The position numbers and the translations under genes are program-made. A DNA stretch of 64,000 bases, taken from assembly GCF_040581485.1 (NCBI RefSeq), contig NC_090129.1, positions 11,109,501-11,173,500 on the forward strand, written 5' to 3'. The notes beneath the pieces were generated by a model, which was not told the DNA's origin, made no database searches, and worked only from the letters and a program-made list of their open reading frames with translations. The DNA is from Linepithema humile (taxonomy: Eukaryota > Arthropoda > Insecta > Hymenoptera > Formicidae). The first letter of the stretch is position 1. Every line of letters begins with the position of its first letter. Below, piece after piece: positions 12,181 through 24,361 of this stretch.

Positions 12181-12902
12181 TTTAGTATTAGTATAATTAG
12201 TATAAGTTGATAATGTGTGTAATCTTTATTTTAATATGGTGTGTATCTTTATTCTAATATAATTGATATAATTATATAATTAATATAATTAATATAATTA
12301 ATAATAATAATCAGGACAATAAACATTTTTTAGAAGTATTACGCAGATATTTACATTGCAATTTTCTCAAGTTAATTTGATGATAAAGACAGTCTTCAGA
12401 CTAGATACCAGTAAAAAGATGTGGCAAATAGAGTAATTTAAAAGATCTAAGAAGATTATATAATAAATGCAATATGTTTATTTATTTTAATTAGTATAAG
12501 TATTAGTATAATTAGTATAAGTTGATAATGTAATCTTTACTCCAATATTTAATTGTAAATTAATACTGTAAAGAAATATAAATAAATAAATTCAAAAATA
12601 TCTTAAATAATTTTTTCATAATTATAATTATAAAATCATAACGATAAAACGTCTGTCATAAGATACGTCTATAATATAATTCTCAATGATTTCTTTAAGA
12701 CAAGTTTAAAATCGGCGAAAATCGGAATTAAGACGTCTTAAAGGCATCAAGAATACGAATTATCTTCGGATTATCGCAGTCAATATAATATCCATTACAA
12801 AATATTGTTGTATAAAAATGAGATTCCTCGTCACAGGAGCATTACAATAGAATTTTTCAAAATATTTTTCAACATTGTATAAAATTTGTATTATTAGAAT
12901 AC
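12181..12902. other. AT-rich DNA without a gene
   Basis: Simple AATATAATT repeats occur near 12270-12310. No coding or element signal is convincing. Confidence 0.4.
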
Positions 12903-13842
12903 TCCAAATAACACAAACACATTCTATAAACATTCTATAAATATTTGTTGAAAATATTAAAATATTCTTTTAATGTACTAAAAGATGTTCTTTAAATCTT
13001 CATAGAACGTTCAAATGAGACCAATTTTAATATTCCAGATAGATTGAAAAAATATTCTTTATTATATTCCAGGAATATTCAAAGAAGATGTTTAATTCTA
13101 TGTAAAGAACATTCACTAAATATTCTACTAAATTATTTTTAGTATTCTAAATATTTATGAAAATACATTAATATAAAAAAAAGGTTTAATCAACTTTACC
13201 AATATTAAATGTTAAACAAAAGTTTTTATTGTTTTAATTTTTTATTCCAATAATATGTTTTAAAAATAAAAATTGATATTTTTAACAAAATAATTACATC
13301 TGTAAAATTGTACACATTCTTACAATAAAATATATAATTCTAAGCATGCTGTGGTTTCTCTTTTAATGTTTCTATAAAAAGTCGCTTTATTACGTTTCAT
13401 ATTATTTTCAAAAAAATTTTCGAAGATAAATTCGAAAAGCCAGAAGTCTTGTTTGGTTTTTTAAAACGAGAAATTATTTGTTATAAGAGAATACTTTTAA
13501 GGTTATGTTAGGGTTAGGTTAAAGAATCTATTATTTTAAGCAACCATTTTTACTAAAAAACTTTTAAAATCTAAACTTACCTTTGGATTAATTAAATCTT
13601 TGTATTAATTATAATTGCGGTTTGAATTGTACAGACTAATCAAGACTAACTGCGTAACTATTAATGCACGTGCTGATCGGAAGTGGAATGGAAATGAAAT
13701 TGACACAAGTTGAATTTTGATCTATTTTCTACTATGCATTTTGAACGTCATCTATATGTACATCTTCAGTACATTTGAATATTTAGTGAACATTTATGGA
13801 ATATGTAAACAATATGTTTCTATTGCTGATTTTAACATATTT

Positions 13843-14585
13843 CCCACACGGAACATAATATCCAATGGACGTCCATATAATCTCCATAACTCCATACTAC
13901 ATCTATCTCTACAATGGATATTAGATAGGTTTCTATTAGAAATCTATATTATTTCCATGATAAATGACGATATAAATCCATCATAAATGTCTATTAGACA
14001 TCTGTTATCGATGTTTGATAGAAGTATCAGTATCCATAGTAACGAATATTGTTAGGGCATCGTCGATGTCAAATGTTTCGGCTGATCATTCATCCATCTT
14101 CAGTGCTAACGTTACAAATCTGTTTAGTAGAAAGATTGTAATTTCAATTCGTCATTAATAAAATTATTTGGAAGTAAAGTCACAAATGTGATTGCGAGAT
14201 AGTCTTGTTTATGTAGGTGTTAACAGAATGTCACCATATTCTCGACTGTCTCACAGTTCTCGACTGTCTCACAGTCATGACATTCTGTTAACACCTACAT
14301 AAACAAGACTATCTCGCAATCATATTTGTGACTTTACTTCCAAATAATTTTATTAATGACGAATTGAAACTACAATCCATCAAAGCTCTATGAAATATCT
14401 ATGGAACATCTATGATTGCTCCATATGATATCTACGAATATATTTAATGGATGGAAGTATGTAATGCGGAACTGTGGATGTCTAGTAGACATCTATAGGA
14501 GATTACATAGATATCTAATAGAGGTTTCGAATCTCCATGATGGACATCTAGTGGATATCCATTAGAGGTTTTTGTTCCGTGTGGG
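13843..14585. mobile_element. Element with CCCACACGGAACA ends, copy 1
   Basis: The ends are CCCACACGGAACA and TGTTCCGTGTGGG (right end read as TTGTTCCGTGTGGG). Subterminal repeats of the type ATGGACATCTAGTGGA and TCTATTAGACATC recur on both sides. The centre is occupied by a long hairpin. A second copy, much interrupted, lies at 14903-24289. Non-coding. Confidence 0.75.
14134..14377. repeat. Near-perfect long hairpin nested in the CCCACACGG element
   Basis: The arms 14134-14237 and 14277-14377 are almost perfectly complementary, including CACAAATGTGATTGCGAG against CTCGCAATCATATTTGTG. The loop holds a TCTCGACTGTCTCACAGT direct repeat. The matching position in copy 2 is interrupted, so it is unclear whether the hairpin belongs to the element or is a nested MITE. 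Confidence 0.8.
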
Positions 14586-15105
14586 TCTGGGCAGATTTAT
14601 TGAATATTCTTTATGAACAAAGATATTCCACAGACATATATAAATGCTTTCTTCGAGAATATTCTCATAAAAATATATTTGATGCAACATAGAATATTCA
14701 TACAATATTGTGTTATCTGGGACATATTGAACACTTTATGATTGTGTATCATCTCAATTTCTACAAATCTTCTTGTTAATTATTGCAATGATTTTTTATG
14801 AATAAGTCTTTCCAATGCAGACATATAATTTTCAAATTTAAATGCACTAAATTTATCCAAAAGATCAAATTTCTTTACGTCTACAACGAGATGTAGTAAA
14901 TTCCCACACGAAACATGACATCCAATGGACGTCCATACAATCTCCATAACTCTATACTATATCTATCTCTATGGTGGATATTAGATAGATTTCTATTAGA
15001 AACCCATATTATTTCCATGACAAATGACATCTATAAATCCATCATGGATGTCTATTAGACATCGGTTACCGATGTATGATAGAAGTATCCATAGCAACGA
15101 ATATT

Positions 15106-16015
15106 CCCAGTCAGCAAAGTCTGTTCGAATAGATATTGCCAAACGTTTGCTACATATTTTTGTCAGCAGAAAGACTGCAGATTATATACAAAACCTGTTA
15201 CATCAGATGGTGATAGCAGAATATCAGCAGAAATGTTACAAAACCTGCTGATATAATTTGACAGCAGATCAGTAACAGAAACCGAGTAGGATTTGCTCGG
15301 AATTATTACAGCAGATTGGCGGCAGAAACCGAGCAGGATTTGCACAACGCAATTTAATATCAGATTGACAGCAGAAATCGAGCAGGATCTGTGTAACGCA
15401 GTTTAATCACAATTTAAATGGAATAGCGGCATTTAAATACTTTATTACAATTTTAATTTTTTGTTTCGCTTATTAAAAGTAGTAAATGAGGTATGCAAAG
15501 TATATAATATATATTTGCTTTATTGGGACCAAAAAATACTTATGTTTTAATAAATTTATTAGGCCAAATCCCGAAATCACTGCACTATCGGGTCAACTCG
15601 CGGTGAATTTTCAATTTCAAAAATCAGTTTAATATTCTGAATCTCCTATAAGGATTGTATCAGATTATTGTATTAAACTGATAAGCTTAATTAAAGCCAC
15701 TGGCCACACTTTATATGCACTGTAGATGAATCTTGAGTACGAGTTTATATATGAAGAAACATGCCGCATAACAGCAAACAACATCAAATTGCACTGCGCA
15801 GATTTTGCTCCATTTCTGCCGCCAATCTGACATTAAATTACACTGCACAGATCCTACTCGTTTTCTGCCGTTAAACTGCTGTCAACCAATGTCAACAGAT
15901 TCTGCCGGCAGAACACGAGCTTAATGCGGACACAGATGGCACCGTATCTGTTGCCAAGTTCTGAGCGAATCTGCTCGCAAACTGCCGGCAGGCTGTTAAC
16001 ATTTTGTTGACTGGG
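15106..16015. mobile_element. CCCAGTCAGCAAA element, copy A (910 bp)
   Basis: The ends are CCCAGTCAGCAAA and TTTTGTTGACTGGG. The interior has recurring GGCAGAAATCGAGCAGGA units in both orientations. The uninterrupted target is seen at 14030-14065 and implies a 2-bp TT duplication. Other copies are at 30691-31578 and 37614-42645. No coding capacity. Confidence 0.85.
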
Positions 16016-16573
16016 TTGTTAAGACATCGTCGATCCCATACAGCATGGAATATTCTATGAATGTTCTACGAATATTCTTTAGAATATTCATGAATATCCT
16101 ATGAGTATTCTATGAATGTGCAAAGAACATGTGATGTCCCGCTTTGAATGTCCCTAGAAATTATTATAAATATTCTCGAATAATCTGCAAAAGTTTTATG
16201 AATATTTCTGAATATTCTGTATTTTTTTAAATATTTGGGAATATTTATAGAACATTTATAGATTTTTCTAGAAACATTCAAAGCGGGATATCGCATGTTC
16301 TTTGCACATTCAAACGTTTTATGTACATTTATAGAACAATTATAGGTTATTCACGAATATTCTAAAGTATATTCATAGAACATTCCTGAAATATACCCAA
16401 TTTTTTTACTATTCAGGAATATTCATAAAACATTAGTAGATCATTAAAGAATATTTATAGAAAATTTAAGGAATATTTATTGAGACATCGTACAATATTT
16501 ATAGAACACTTCTGGAATATTCCCAATTTAAATTTGTATTTTAAGGCGGTACTTCAAGGAACTTTTAACATTT

Positions 16574-18790
16574 TTAATGTTCGCTATCACACGTTGAACG
16601 ATTAGCTTCATTTGGCTGTACTGGTTGTTTTGTTTTTAATTTGGCTTTTACCAACCAAATTTTAATGACGTTGATAATTTCATCATCTGTTATATTTACA
16701 TGACTTTTCATTGTGGTGAGTCTGACGGATTCTGAAATGATAAGGAACATTATTTTGATTGTTTTTTTTTTTCAAATAGGTATCTAGCTAGCAAATTTCT
16801 TTGAAATTTCTCTTATTTTCCATTGTAATTAAAACATTTCTAAACAAATAGATTTCACTAAAACATTGCACCACACAGGGTGGTTTAAATATTTTTAATT
16901 AATTTATAAATATATTAATTAGTTTAACACATAAAATAAGATATAACCTTTTTAAACATAACTTTTCTAAACATAATATAGAAATTAAGATAAAATTTGC
17001 AATACTTACTAAGGACTAATTTCGCCAAAATTAAATCCTTAAAAATCAGGTTTTCCTTATGCCCCTCCCAGCTATATTCTCTTCCAATTTCGGGTGTTAA
17101 AATTCGACACATCACTTTCTTGACAATGATTCGTAGATTACTACCGCCCATTTTTGACAATTCTGTAGCCTAAAAGATTATCATATAAAATATATGTATA
17201 TTCATTTATATAATTATAGTAATATAATTTTAGTATTATAACAATCATTTTACCACGTCATGGAATATTTGTTTATCTTGTAAAGTTCTCTCAATTTCTT
17301 GAAACTCGATGTTTGATTTCACTGGCAAACTTTCAATGCATTGTAATGAGAGTACACTTGTGATATTTTGATTACCATTTTCTTGATCAACGGGAAAATT
17401 AGGCTGCTTTAATGATTCTACGTGGTCATTTAATTCTCCCATTCGGCCATTAATGCTATGTAGGTGTTGTAGAACTTGGCGTTGAAATTCTAAAAAATTT
17501 AAAACATATAAATGAATACTAAATACAGAATACAGAATTTTAGCACATTTTACGAATTGTTGTTGCAAATGAATTAAAAAGTATGCATAGCAATATGCAT
17601 TGTAATATGCACTGAAACATATTTTCTCCATATATAGAACATATTTTCTCCATACATATTACCTTTCATTTCATTTGCGTGTTTTTGAAAATTAGTATGG
17701 ATTTCAGCTAAAATATTATTAGAATGTTGCTTTTTGCTTTCGCCAAATTGGTAAACATTATGATTCGATTTATTGCTATGTGCTTTATTAGCTGAATCTA
17801 AAAAGAAAACTTCTTAGAAAACTAACGTCAAAATTCTTCATAATTTTTTCACTTAATTAACCGTACTTTTATGTGCCGAATTTGGTGAAAATACAGTTTT
17901 ATCTGCTTTATATGTCGGAAAATTAATGGATAATTCCTTTTCGCTACACTCGTTTTCCGTATCAGTGTCTATATACTGTATTTTCTTTTAGGTTTCGGTA
18001 CACGAAGTCCTTTTCTATATTCAACAGATTCAGATAGTGATGAAAGATTATCTCTATCCAATGCTGTTTTGCATTTTCTTTGAGCTGTTTTATAGTCGTC
18101 TAGAAAAAATATAATATATAGTTAAGTTATAGTTACTTGATAAAAATTTTTTCTTTAAAAATCTCATTTATATAGTAAAGTTATATTTACTATTCTATTA
18201 ATTTTTAATAAATAAACTAAAAGTCAAAATCATACGAATATAGACAAAATACGAACATTTATCTATTAATTAAATATATCAAACTTTATAAAGTGTTAAG
18301 TGCATATTTATAATTACGTAGAAAAAAGTGCATAAAATTAAACTACATTTTCTATTATAGGTAACTATATAATAGAATTTTAAACTTATTATATATTTCA
18401 AAATATATTTTTCCATAACTAATTGTACAAGATCTAAACTGTTACAATTGTTTCAACCTTATTGTTATATTTATTCTGTTTTACTATTTAAGTTATAAAA
18501 AATATATACAAATTTTTAAAAATATATAAGCACAAGAAATTGCAATTTAAATATATTAAAGTATTTTGATGTAATATTTACCATATCGTCTTAAAACTCT
18601 GATACTCATTGTTTTCCAATCATCTTTTGGAATTTCTTTTTTTTTTTTAATAAGCTCAGATAATTTAGATAATTTTGTCGTCAATGGCCACACACATTGC
18701 CTTTTACTAGTTATCCAATTATTTGGAACAACTTCTACAGAGTCATCTATTTGAGTCATCTATTTGAAAATGGCAAACGCACCATGCCAT
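16574..18790 (-). CDS. DUF4806-domain protein carried by the 7.6-kb transposon
   Basis: Six exons are inferred, at about 18790-18582, 18101-17870, 17803-17664, 17488-17255, 17169-17010 and 16731-16574, most with good GT and AG signals. The N-terminal exon has SVEVVPNNWI and PKDDWKTMSIRVLRRY, the usual start of DUF4806 proteins. Exon 4 is helical and polar. Exon 5 holds the DUF4806 core (SKMGGSNLRIIVKKVM, then YSWEGH), and the last exon ends in a WLVKAKLKTK segment typical of the domain's end. The function of DUF4806 is unknown. Two lesions are visible: a 13-bp tandem duplication at 18741-18766, and a one-base frameshift near 17990. It lies downstream of the transposase on the same strand, so it probably serves transposition or its regulation (inference). 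Confidence 0.65.
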
Positions 18791-19199
18791 ATTTCTGAAA
18801 GTGCAAATAGCATGTTCAGGCAGAATAAAGTTCAGCTACGTACGGATTTGTTATTCGTATCATATCATCACAGTTAAAATGGGACTGATTGCAATATTGC
18901 GTATCAAAAGCTGGACACAATGATACACAATGAGCTTGATCAGCTCAATGTCGGTATTTTGCTTAAAGAGATGATATGGCAACATAGACAAGTTGCACGA
19001 GCCTGTCGCCTTTTCATTCTGTATCAAATTGGGAACATATTTACATATATCTACACATATCATAATACGATACAAAGATACGTAAAAAGTATGCGATTTA
19101 AGAGTCGCACGCTTAAAACCCAAATAGAAGAAATTATTACTTTCATAAATATTCAAAGCAATCTGTTAAACAATAAAATTTTTATGACAATGCAGTAAG

Positions 19200-19830
19200 C
19201 AACATGGAAAACATAAATAACATACATAAAAAAAAAATATGTAAATATTCTGTTAATAATATTAAACTAAATAATAAAAAATAAAATAATGATGCAACGA
19301 AACAAGAAGTACGATCAAAAGTTAAACTAGCAGAACTAAAAATTAATATTAAAAATGTAACAAGTATTTGAGAAAATAAAATAGTAATAAAAATAAATAA
19401 TGAAATTGATAATATGAAACTAAAAGAATGCTTACAAGATAGATATGATTGCATCAATCGGCGTTTATAAAATAAAACTTAAAAATCCATGTATAAAAAT
19501 AGTTGGCATTAAAGATCTTTGAAAGGAAATAGGAAATGATCTAAAACTTTAAAATCAATTTGTGACTGATGAAGACAAATTCAAAGTACAATAATATAAT
19601 GGAATCGAGATACTCAAAAACAAAGACTGTTTTTATTGAAATGACGTATTTTATTTCGTAAAATTCTTTAATATTAGACGAAAAGAATGCAAAATGTACG
19701 AAGATTTATACACGAATAGATGAACAAACTGCTTACAATATGGATAAACATTAAACAGTATGACTTGTCAGACTTGATCGATGGCTAAAACCTGTTAAAG
19801 ATTACTCAATAAGGTGCCCTCTATAATATA
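19200..19830 (+). pseudogene. Possible decayed ORF between the two transposon genes
   Basis: The plus strand is A-rich, with a Lys/Asn-rich series of frames broken by many stops. Segments such as LKNPCIKIVGI faintly recall LINE ORF1 (gag-like) proteins. Similarity is weak and could be composition bias. Confidence 0.2.
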
Positions 19831-20243
19831 TGTGACATTGACATACTATTGACATAAATATTTTAGAGTATAATATAAGTAAAAATTATACAAATATTAT
19901 GACTGCAACATTAGCCAATAAAATTAAATATTTAGGAATAGATAATAAATTAAAATCTCGTCTTAGATTTACAATCAAGTTAATAATACGTTATTTAACA
20001 CTTCAAAGTGTTAATACCCTAGCAACGTTTTTGGTAAACGCTATGAAATGATAACAGCCAATGCAACCAGTAAACCATTACCGCCGCCGTTACATAGTGC
20101 TTATCAGAAATGGGTAGAACTTAATGAGATACAAATAATTGATAAATTTTAATAATTTTAATAATTAATTAATTAGTTGAAACTTATTGCTTTTGCACTT
20201 TGAGGGAACTTATTACAAAAAAGTATGAAAATATTAAAATTAT

Positions 20244-22405
20244 TTACATGTGCAACAAAGGAAAAATTACTGCATTATTATCTTTATATGGCAACAACAT
20301 TGATTTGCATTTAATTTCTAATAATGAATATATTTTTAAACGACTAAGTTTGTCAAGGTTTACAGTATAAATACCTAGAATTGCAGAAGGTTTCATAAAA
20401 AATGATTTTTTGTCGAGAAACGTTTGTCCAATAATACAAATAATATTATTACAGTATGTTATGTTGCATATTTTAACAATGTCATTATCAAACATTTGTG
20501 CATAACAATCAGCAGTGTTTAATTTGAAAGTACAGGAATTTAATTTTAATTCTTTATATTGACCTAAACAATTTGGTAATAAGGGTCCGTTATAATGTTC
20601 TTTGGCAACAATATTATTTTCAGAATGATTTTTTAATCTTGAAATATTATTATATTCAGAAACACGCCGTATTATTTGTTCAAATGGTTTTTCTTTTTTT
20701 TTTATCATTTTTTAAAATTGTATTATATAATTTTTGAACGGAAAACTGAAAATTCATTTAAATTGCCAAATCGTATGACATCCTCATGTATGTGTAACAA
20801 ATTATCTACATTATAAGAAACAAAATCTTGGCCATAAATATCGATACTTGTTTCAACAAAGCATTTCATTAGATTTTTTGCATAATTCACCACATTTATG
20901 TCTATTATTTTGCAGAATTTGTTACTGCACATTATTAGAGTAGCAACGTGTAATGTCAAGAAATAATAATAATTATTTTTTGAAAGAATTTGTTTGAAAA
21001 TTACAGGTCCTGTATATAATAATATGAGTTTAAATTCCGCTGCTTTGAAACGAGAACATTCTTCAAGCGATCTACCTTTATGTGGAAATTCAACAGGAAT
21101 ATATTTATTTAAGTTTTTGATTTTATTTGAAATCAATTCTACTTGCCCATATGAAAGCTTATACAGTTGTTTACCCAAAACCCAATCATATTTTTTATGT
21201 GTAATCAATCTTTTCATCACTCCTAAACAAATAAGATGCATGTAATCTAATGTAATATCTTTAATCAAATGAAAATGAGACAAATTCGTCAAAATAGTTA
21301 TCCCTTTGTGATAATCTTCATCATGTTGTTGTCTAAATTCAACATTTGTTCTCTTTATAATATTTGTCTGTGGAAAGCACAATATATTATTAACCCAACA
21401 ACCTTCTGCCTTGCATTTAGTGCAACTATAATAACCGGTATGGTTTTTTATATTTAAAATATAAGATTTAGCGGGCGCATCACATATTATAACTTTTATT
21501 TTAAAATCATATTTTTGATTGTTGATAAAAATTCCATTAGTAATCAAGTAAATTGCTTCATTTACAAATTCTTTTAAATATTTATTTGGGTTTTTCGGTT
21601 TACCATAACCATGATACAGGGCTACCATTAAAACATATTTTTTCAAAACTTCAATAGACTTTATTTGAACTAATATTGGCCACAAACAATTTGAACTGCT
21701 TTTACTAATAGGCAAACCATCTATATTTACGGCTAATTCAAAAGATATACAATTAGGAAGGAATAGATCACATTGAGTAATTAATATATTAATTGACTGT
21801 GCAATCCCAAAGTAATAAAAAGAACCGATACCCATTTTTACAGAAGCAAGATCGCTTGGAGTAAATAACACTGTTCTCGGATCTTTTGGTAAATTATGAA
21901 ATGCGGTCAAATCATTTTCATTTCGGAGAATTTTTAAAAGCTTTCTAAAACTATTTTGAGTAATATTTTCTTCTATGGCCCACGATGCTAATTTTTTTCG
22001 CAATGATGTATCTTCATTTTTGGTGCAAGTGGATATTAAATCATTATTACTATTCATTATGTCCCTATTATTATCAACGCTATTTGAAGATGCCATAGAA
22101 TTATTTAATATATTATTCGGAAAACTTTCTTCGATATTGTTAACATGACAATTTAATTCAGTAACATTTTCGCGAACCTCTTTACTTAATGATACATTAA
22201 TTGACTGAAAGCCAGGACTTTGTGTATCAATATTCACATTATTTATATCTTCGATACTTATCACTTTATTGCTCGAATAAATAATGTTGGTCGATTTAAT
22301 TGGGTTGGTATGGCTTTGTAACTCAATTAAAACCAACGACGCTTTCACATTGTCGCCTATTTTTCGATTGAAATGTCTCTTAGACTTAATTTTTATTTTA
22401 GGCAT
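20244..22405 (-). pseudogene. tnp2-like (CACTA/Plavaka-related) transposase, frameshifted
   Basis: The main frame covers 22405-20723 (560 residues) and the C-terminal part 20708-20244 (154 residues). The family's Phe-rich junction is interrupted near 20755-20710 by what look like two single-base losses in T and A runs. Motifs seen: VNIDGLPISKSSSNCLWPI, VIICDAPAKS followed by HTGYYSCTKC (Cys pairs), and LDYMHLICLGVMKRL, all characteristic of animal tnp2-type transposases. About 180 polar residues precede the conserved region. The candidate acidic residues are the Asp of NIDGLP, ICDAP and LDYMH. Otherwise the protein is uninterrupted, so the copy is young or the frameshifts are errors. Confidence 0.75.
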
Positions 22406-22639
22406 ATTTATAGGTGAGTATTAATTAAATTAGTAAAGATTTATGTAAACTTATAACTATTAATTAGAAATTAATTGAAAATTTACAAGAAAAGTTAAAA
22501 TAATATTATTTTATAGATATTATATGGTACATTACCGAATTATTAATGCGTGTATTAGTTTTCCGTTATATAAAATATCTGAAATAAAAATTAAAAACAT
22601 AAACACACAAATTCATAAAATATGAAGTAGATTTAGCGG

Positions 22640-23120
22640 AAGAGTGAAAGATTGTTACGCGATAAAGATAACGACCATTAACCCAGAAGAGGCACATTAT
22701 TACACAATTAATGAAGAGGCAATCTCACCGTTACATTGCCTTCTGTCGTCTCTTTTCGTCTCTCTTTACGGCAGGAGGCAGTCGAGCGTTGGTCGCGGAA
22801 ACTCAGGATCGGAAACAGCAGTAACCAACGCAAGATATGTATGTGTTCGATACAGCGGCCGGAACGCAACAAGAAAGACCAGAGCTGCCAGATTGAAGAC
22901 ATGAGCAACGAACAATTGAATGCACACACAAGTGAAAATTGCATACGTGCGATGCACAAAGCGCTCTGCGCAGCCATGTAAACGATTCTCGATTGTATAT
23001 GCGTTCAGTAGCTCATTTCTCGGGTCTTCAATTTAACAGCTCTGACAAGAATCATAAATCACGGTCGATCTTGCATCGATACAGAGATCCGTCCAACCAA
23101 TTTAGGCCCGAGAAATAGTA
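22640..23120. promoter_or_regulatory. GC-richer leader upstream of the tnp2 transposase
   Basis: This stretch is clearly less AT-rich than its surroundings and lies upstream of the transposase start between it and the right terminal repeats. It contains CTCGGGTCTTCAATTT and the inverted TTTAGGCCCGAGAAAT. A promoter and leader role is inferred from position. Short frames on both strands have no recognisable homology. Confidence 0.35.
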
Positions 23121-24361
23121 GTAATTTCTCGAGTAACAACGTTACAATACCCTTTAAATATTCTCGGAATAATCAGAAAAGATCTTAAATATATTTATCA
23201 GAATATATATAAAATATTCTAGGAATATTTTAAGAATATAAAAAAAAAAAAAAACATTCTATAAATATTCCGATATTCTGATAAACATTCTAATCTAAAT
23301 ATTTTACATTGATTGGAATATTCATAAGATATTCTCAAAATATTCATAGCAAGTTCTAGAAAAGTTTCTCAGAATATCCATAGAATATTCTATAAATATT
23401 CTTAAAATATTTATAGAATATTCTATGAATATTCCAAATATTCTATATTTATCAGAATATTTATAGAACATTCCAAGCATTTTCTAAATATACTACATTT
23501 TTAAGAATATTTATAGAATATTCTATACATATTCCGAATAAACAAAATTTCATGAAATATTCATAAAACTTTTATAGAATATTCCGAATGACCCGTGGAA
23601 TATTAGAATATTCATAGAATGTTTATAGCACATTTCTAGCATATTCCTTGCTGTATGGGATGTTAAATCGCGTTGCTATGCGCTTCTTTCTTTTTCGAGC
23701 TGTGGACTGTTAAACGTTACACATTATTGTGATCAGCAAGGAGAATTCAGGAGAATTCGGGAAAATTATTAATTAATAATTATTAATTATTAATTATTAT
23801 TTATTATTAACATAAATTATTAACATAAATTGTTGGATATGTTTTATTTATTCATTTTCCTCTTTGTGTAAATAATTATATTAAAAACAACCAATATATA
23901 TTTTTTTTATAAAATATATTTTTTGTATTTGGTACAATTAGTACACACATAAAAATGAGTAAATAATGTAAATTTAACAATTTATAAATGATAATTTAAT
24001 CTCTTAATTTTTGTGGACAAAGCATCCATAATGAATTTATACGACCTCCAATTAATGTTTATCATTTATCCATCAAAGTTCCATGAAATATCTATGGAAT
24101 ATCTATGATTGTTACACATGATACCTATGAATATATCTAATGGATGTCGAATGGAGGTATGTATGTAATGCGGAACTGTGAATGTCTAGTAGACATCTAT
24201 AGAAGGTTACATGGACGTCTAATAGAGGTTTTGAATCTTCATGATGGACATCTAGTGGACATCCATTAGAGGTTTTTGTTCCGTGTGGGATGTTAAAAAG
24301 TTTACGTATACATTTTGTTGTAATAATCCTTTCAATATGATAGAGCCTGTATACAATAAAA

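Larger units (their letters stand above)
12903..14721. mobile_element. Element with CCAAATAACACAAAC ends, interrupted
   Basis: The left end CCAAATAACACAAAC and the right end ATTGTGTTATCTGG are related inverted repeats. The interior 13730-13842 plus 14586-14721 aligns with 26200-26446, which is not interrupted. That shows the element at 13843-14585 was inserted later. The repeats are rich in GAATATTC and no gene is encoded. Confidence 0.55.
16035..23659 (-). mobile_element. 7.6-kb DNA transposon with tnp2-like transposase and DUF4806 gene
   Basis: The termini CCCATACAGCATGGAATAT (16035) and, read inward from 23659, CCCATACAGCAAGGAATAT are matching inverted repeats flanked by AT on both sides (16033-16034, 23660-23661). 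Comparison with 14050-14065 confirms the target. The first and last 500 bp are packed with GAATATTC-type subterminal repeats. Two minus-strand genes lie inside: a tnp2-like transposase (22405-20244) and a multi-exon DUF4806 gene (18790-16574). Both show small frameshifts, so this copy is probably recently inactivated or contains sequencing errors. It is the only coding member here of the CCCAnnCAGCA group. Confidence 0.75.
14903..24289. mobile_element. CCCACACGG element, copy 2, split by two insertions
   Basis: The left end is CCCACACGAAACA at 14903; the right end is TTGTTCCGTGTGGG ending at 24289. Left part 14903-15105 matches 13843-14045, and right part 24050-24289 matches 14375-14585. Between them lie a 910-bp CCCAGTCAGC element and the 7.6-kb tnp2/DUF4806 element. 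The short host piece 16016-16034 between the insertions matches copy 1, so both insertions can be placed exactly. Confidence 0.75.

Noticed and set aside
22644..22981. Several overlapping frames in the GC-richer leader of the 7.6-kb element
   Set aside because: Frames on both strands are open over the same bases with no homology; kept only as a possible promoter and leader.
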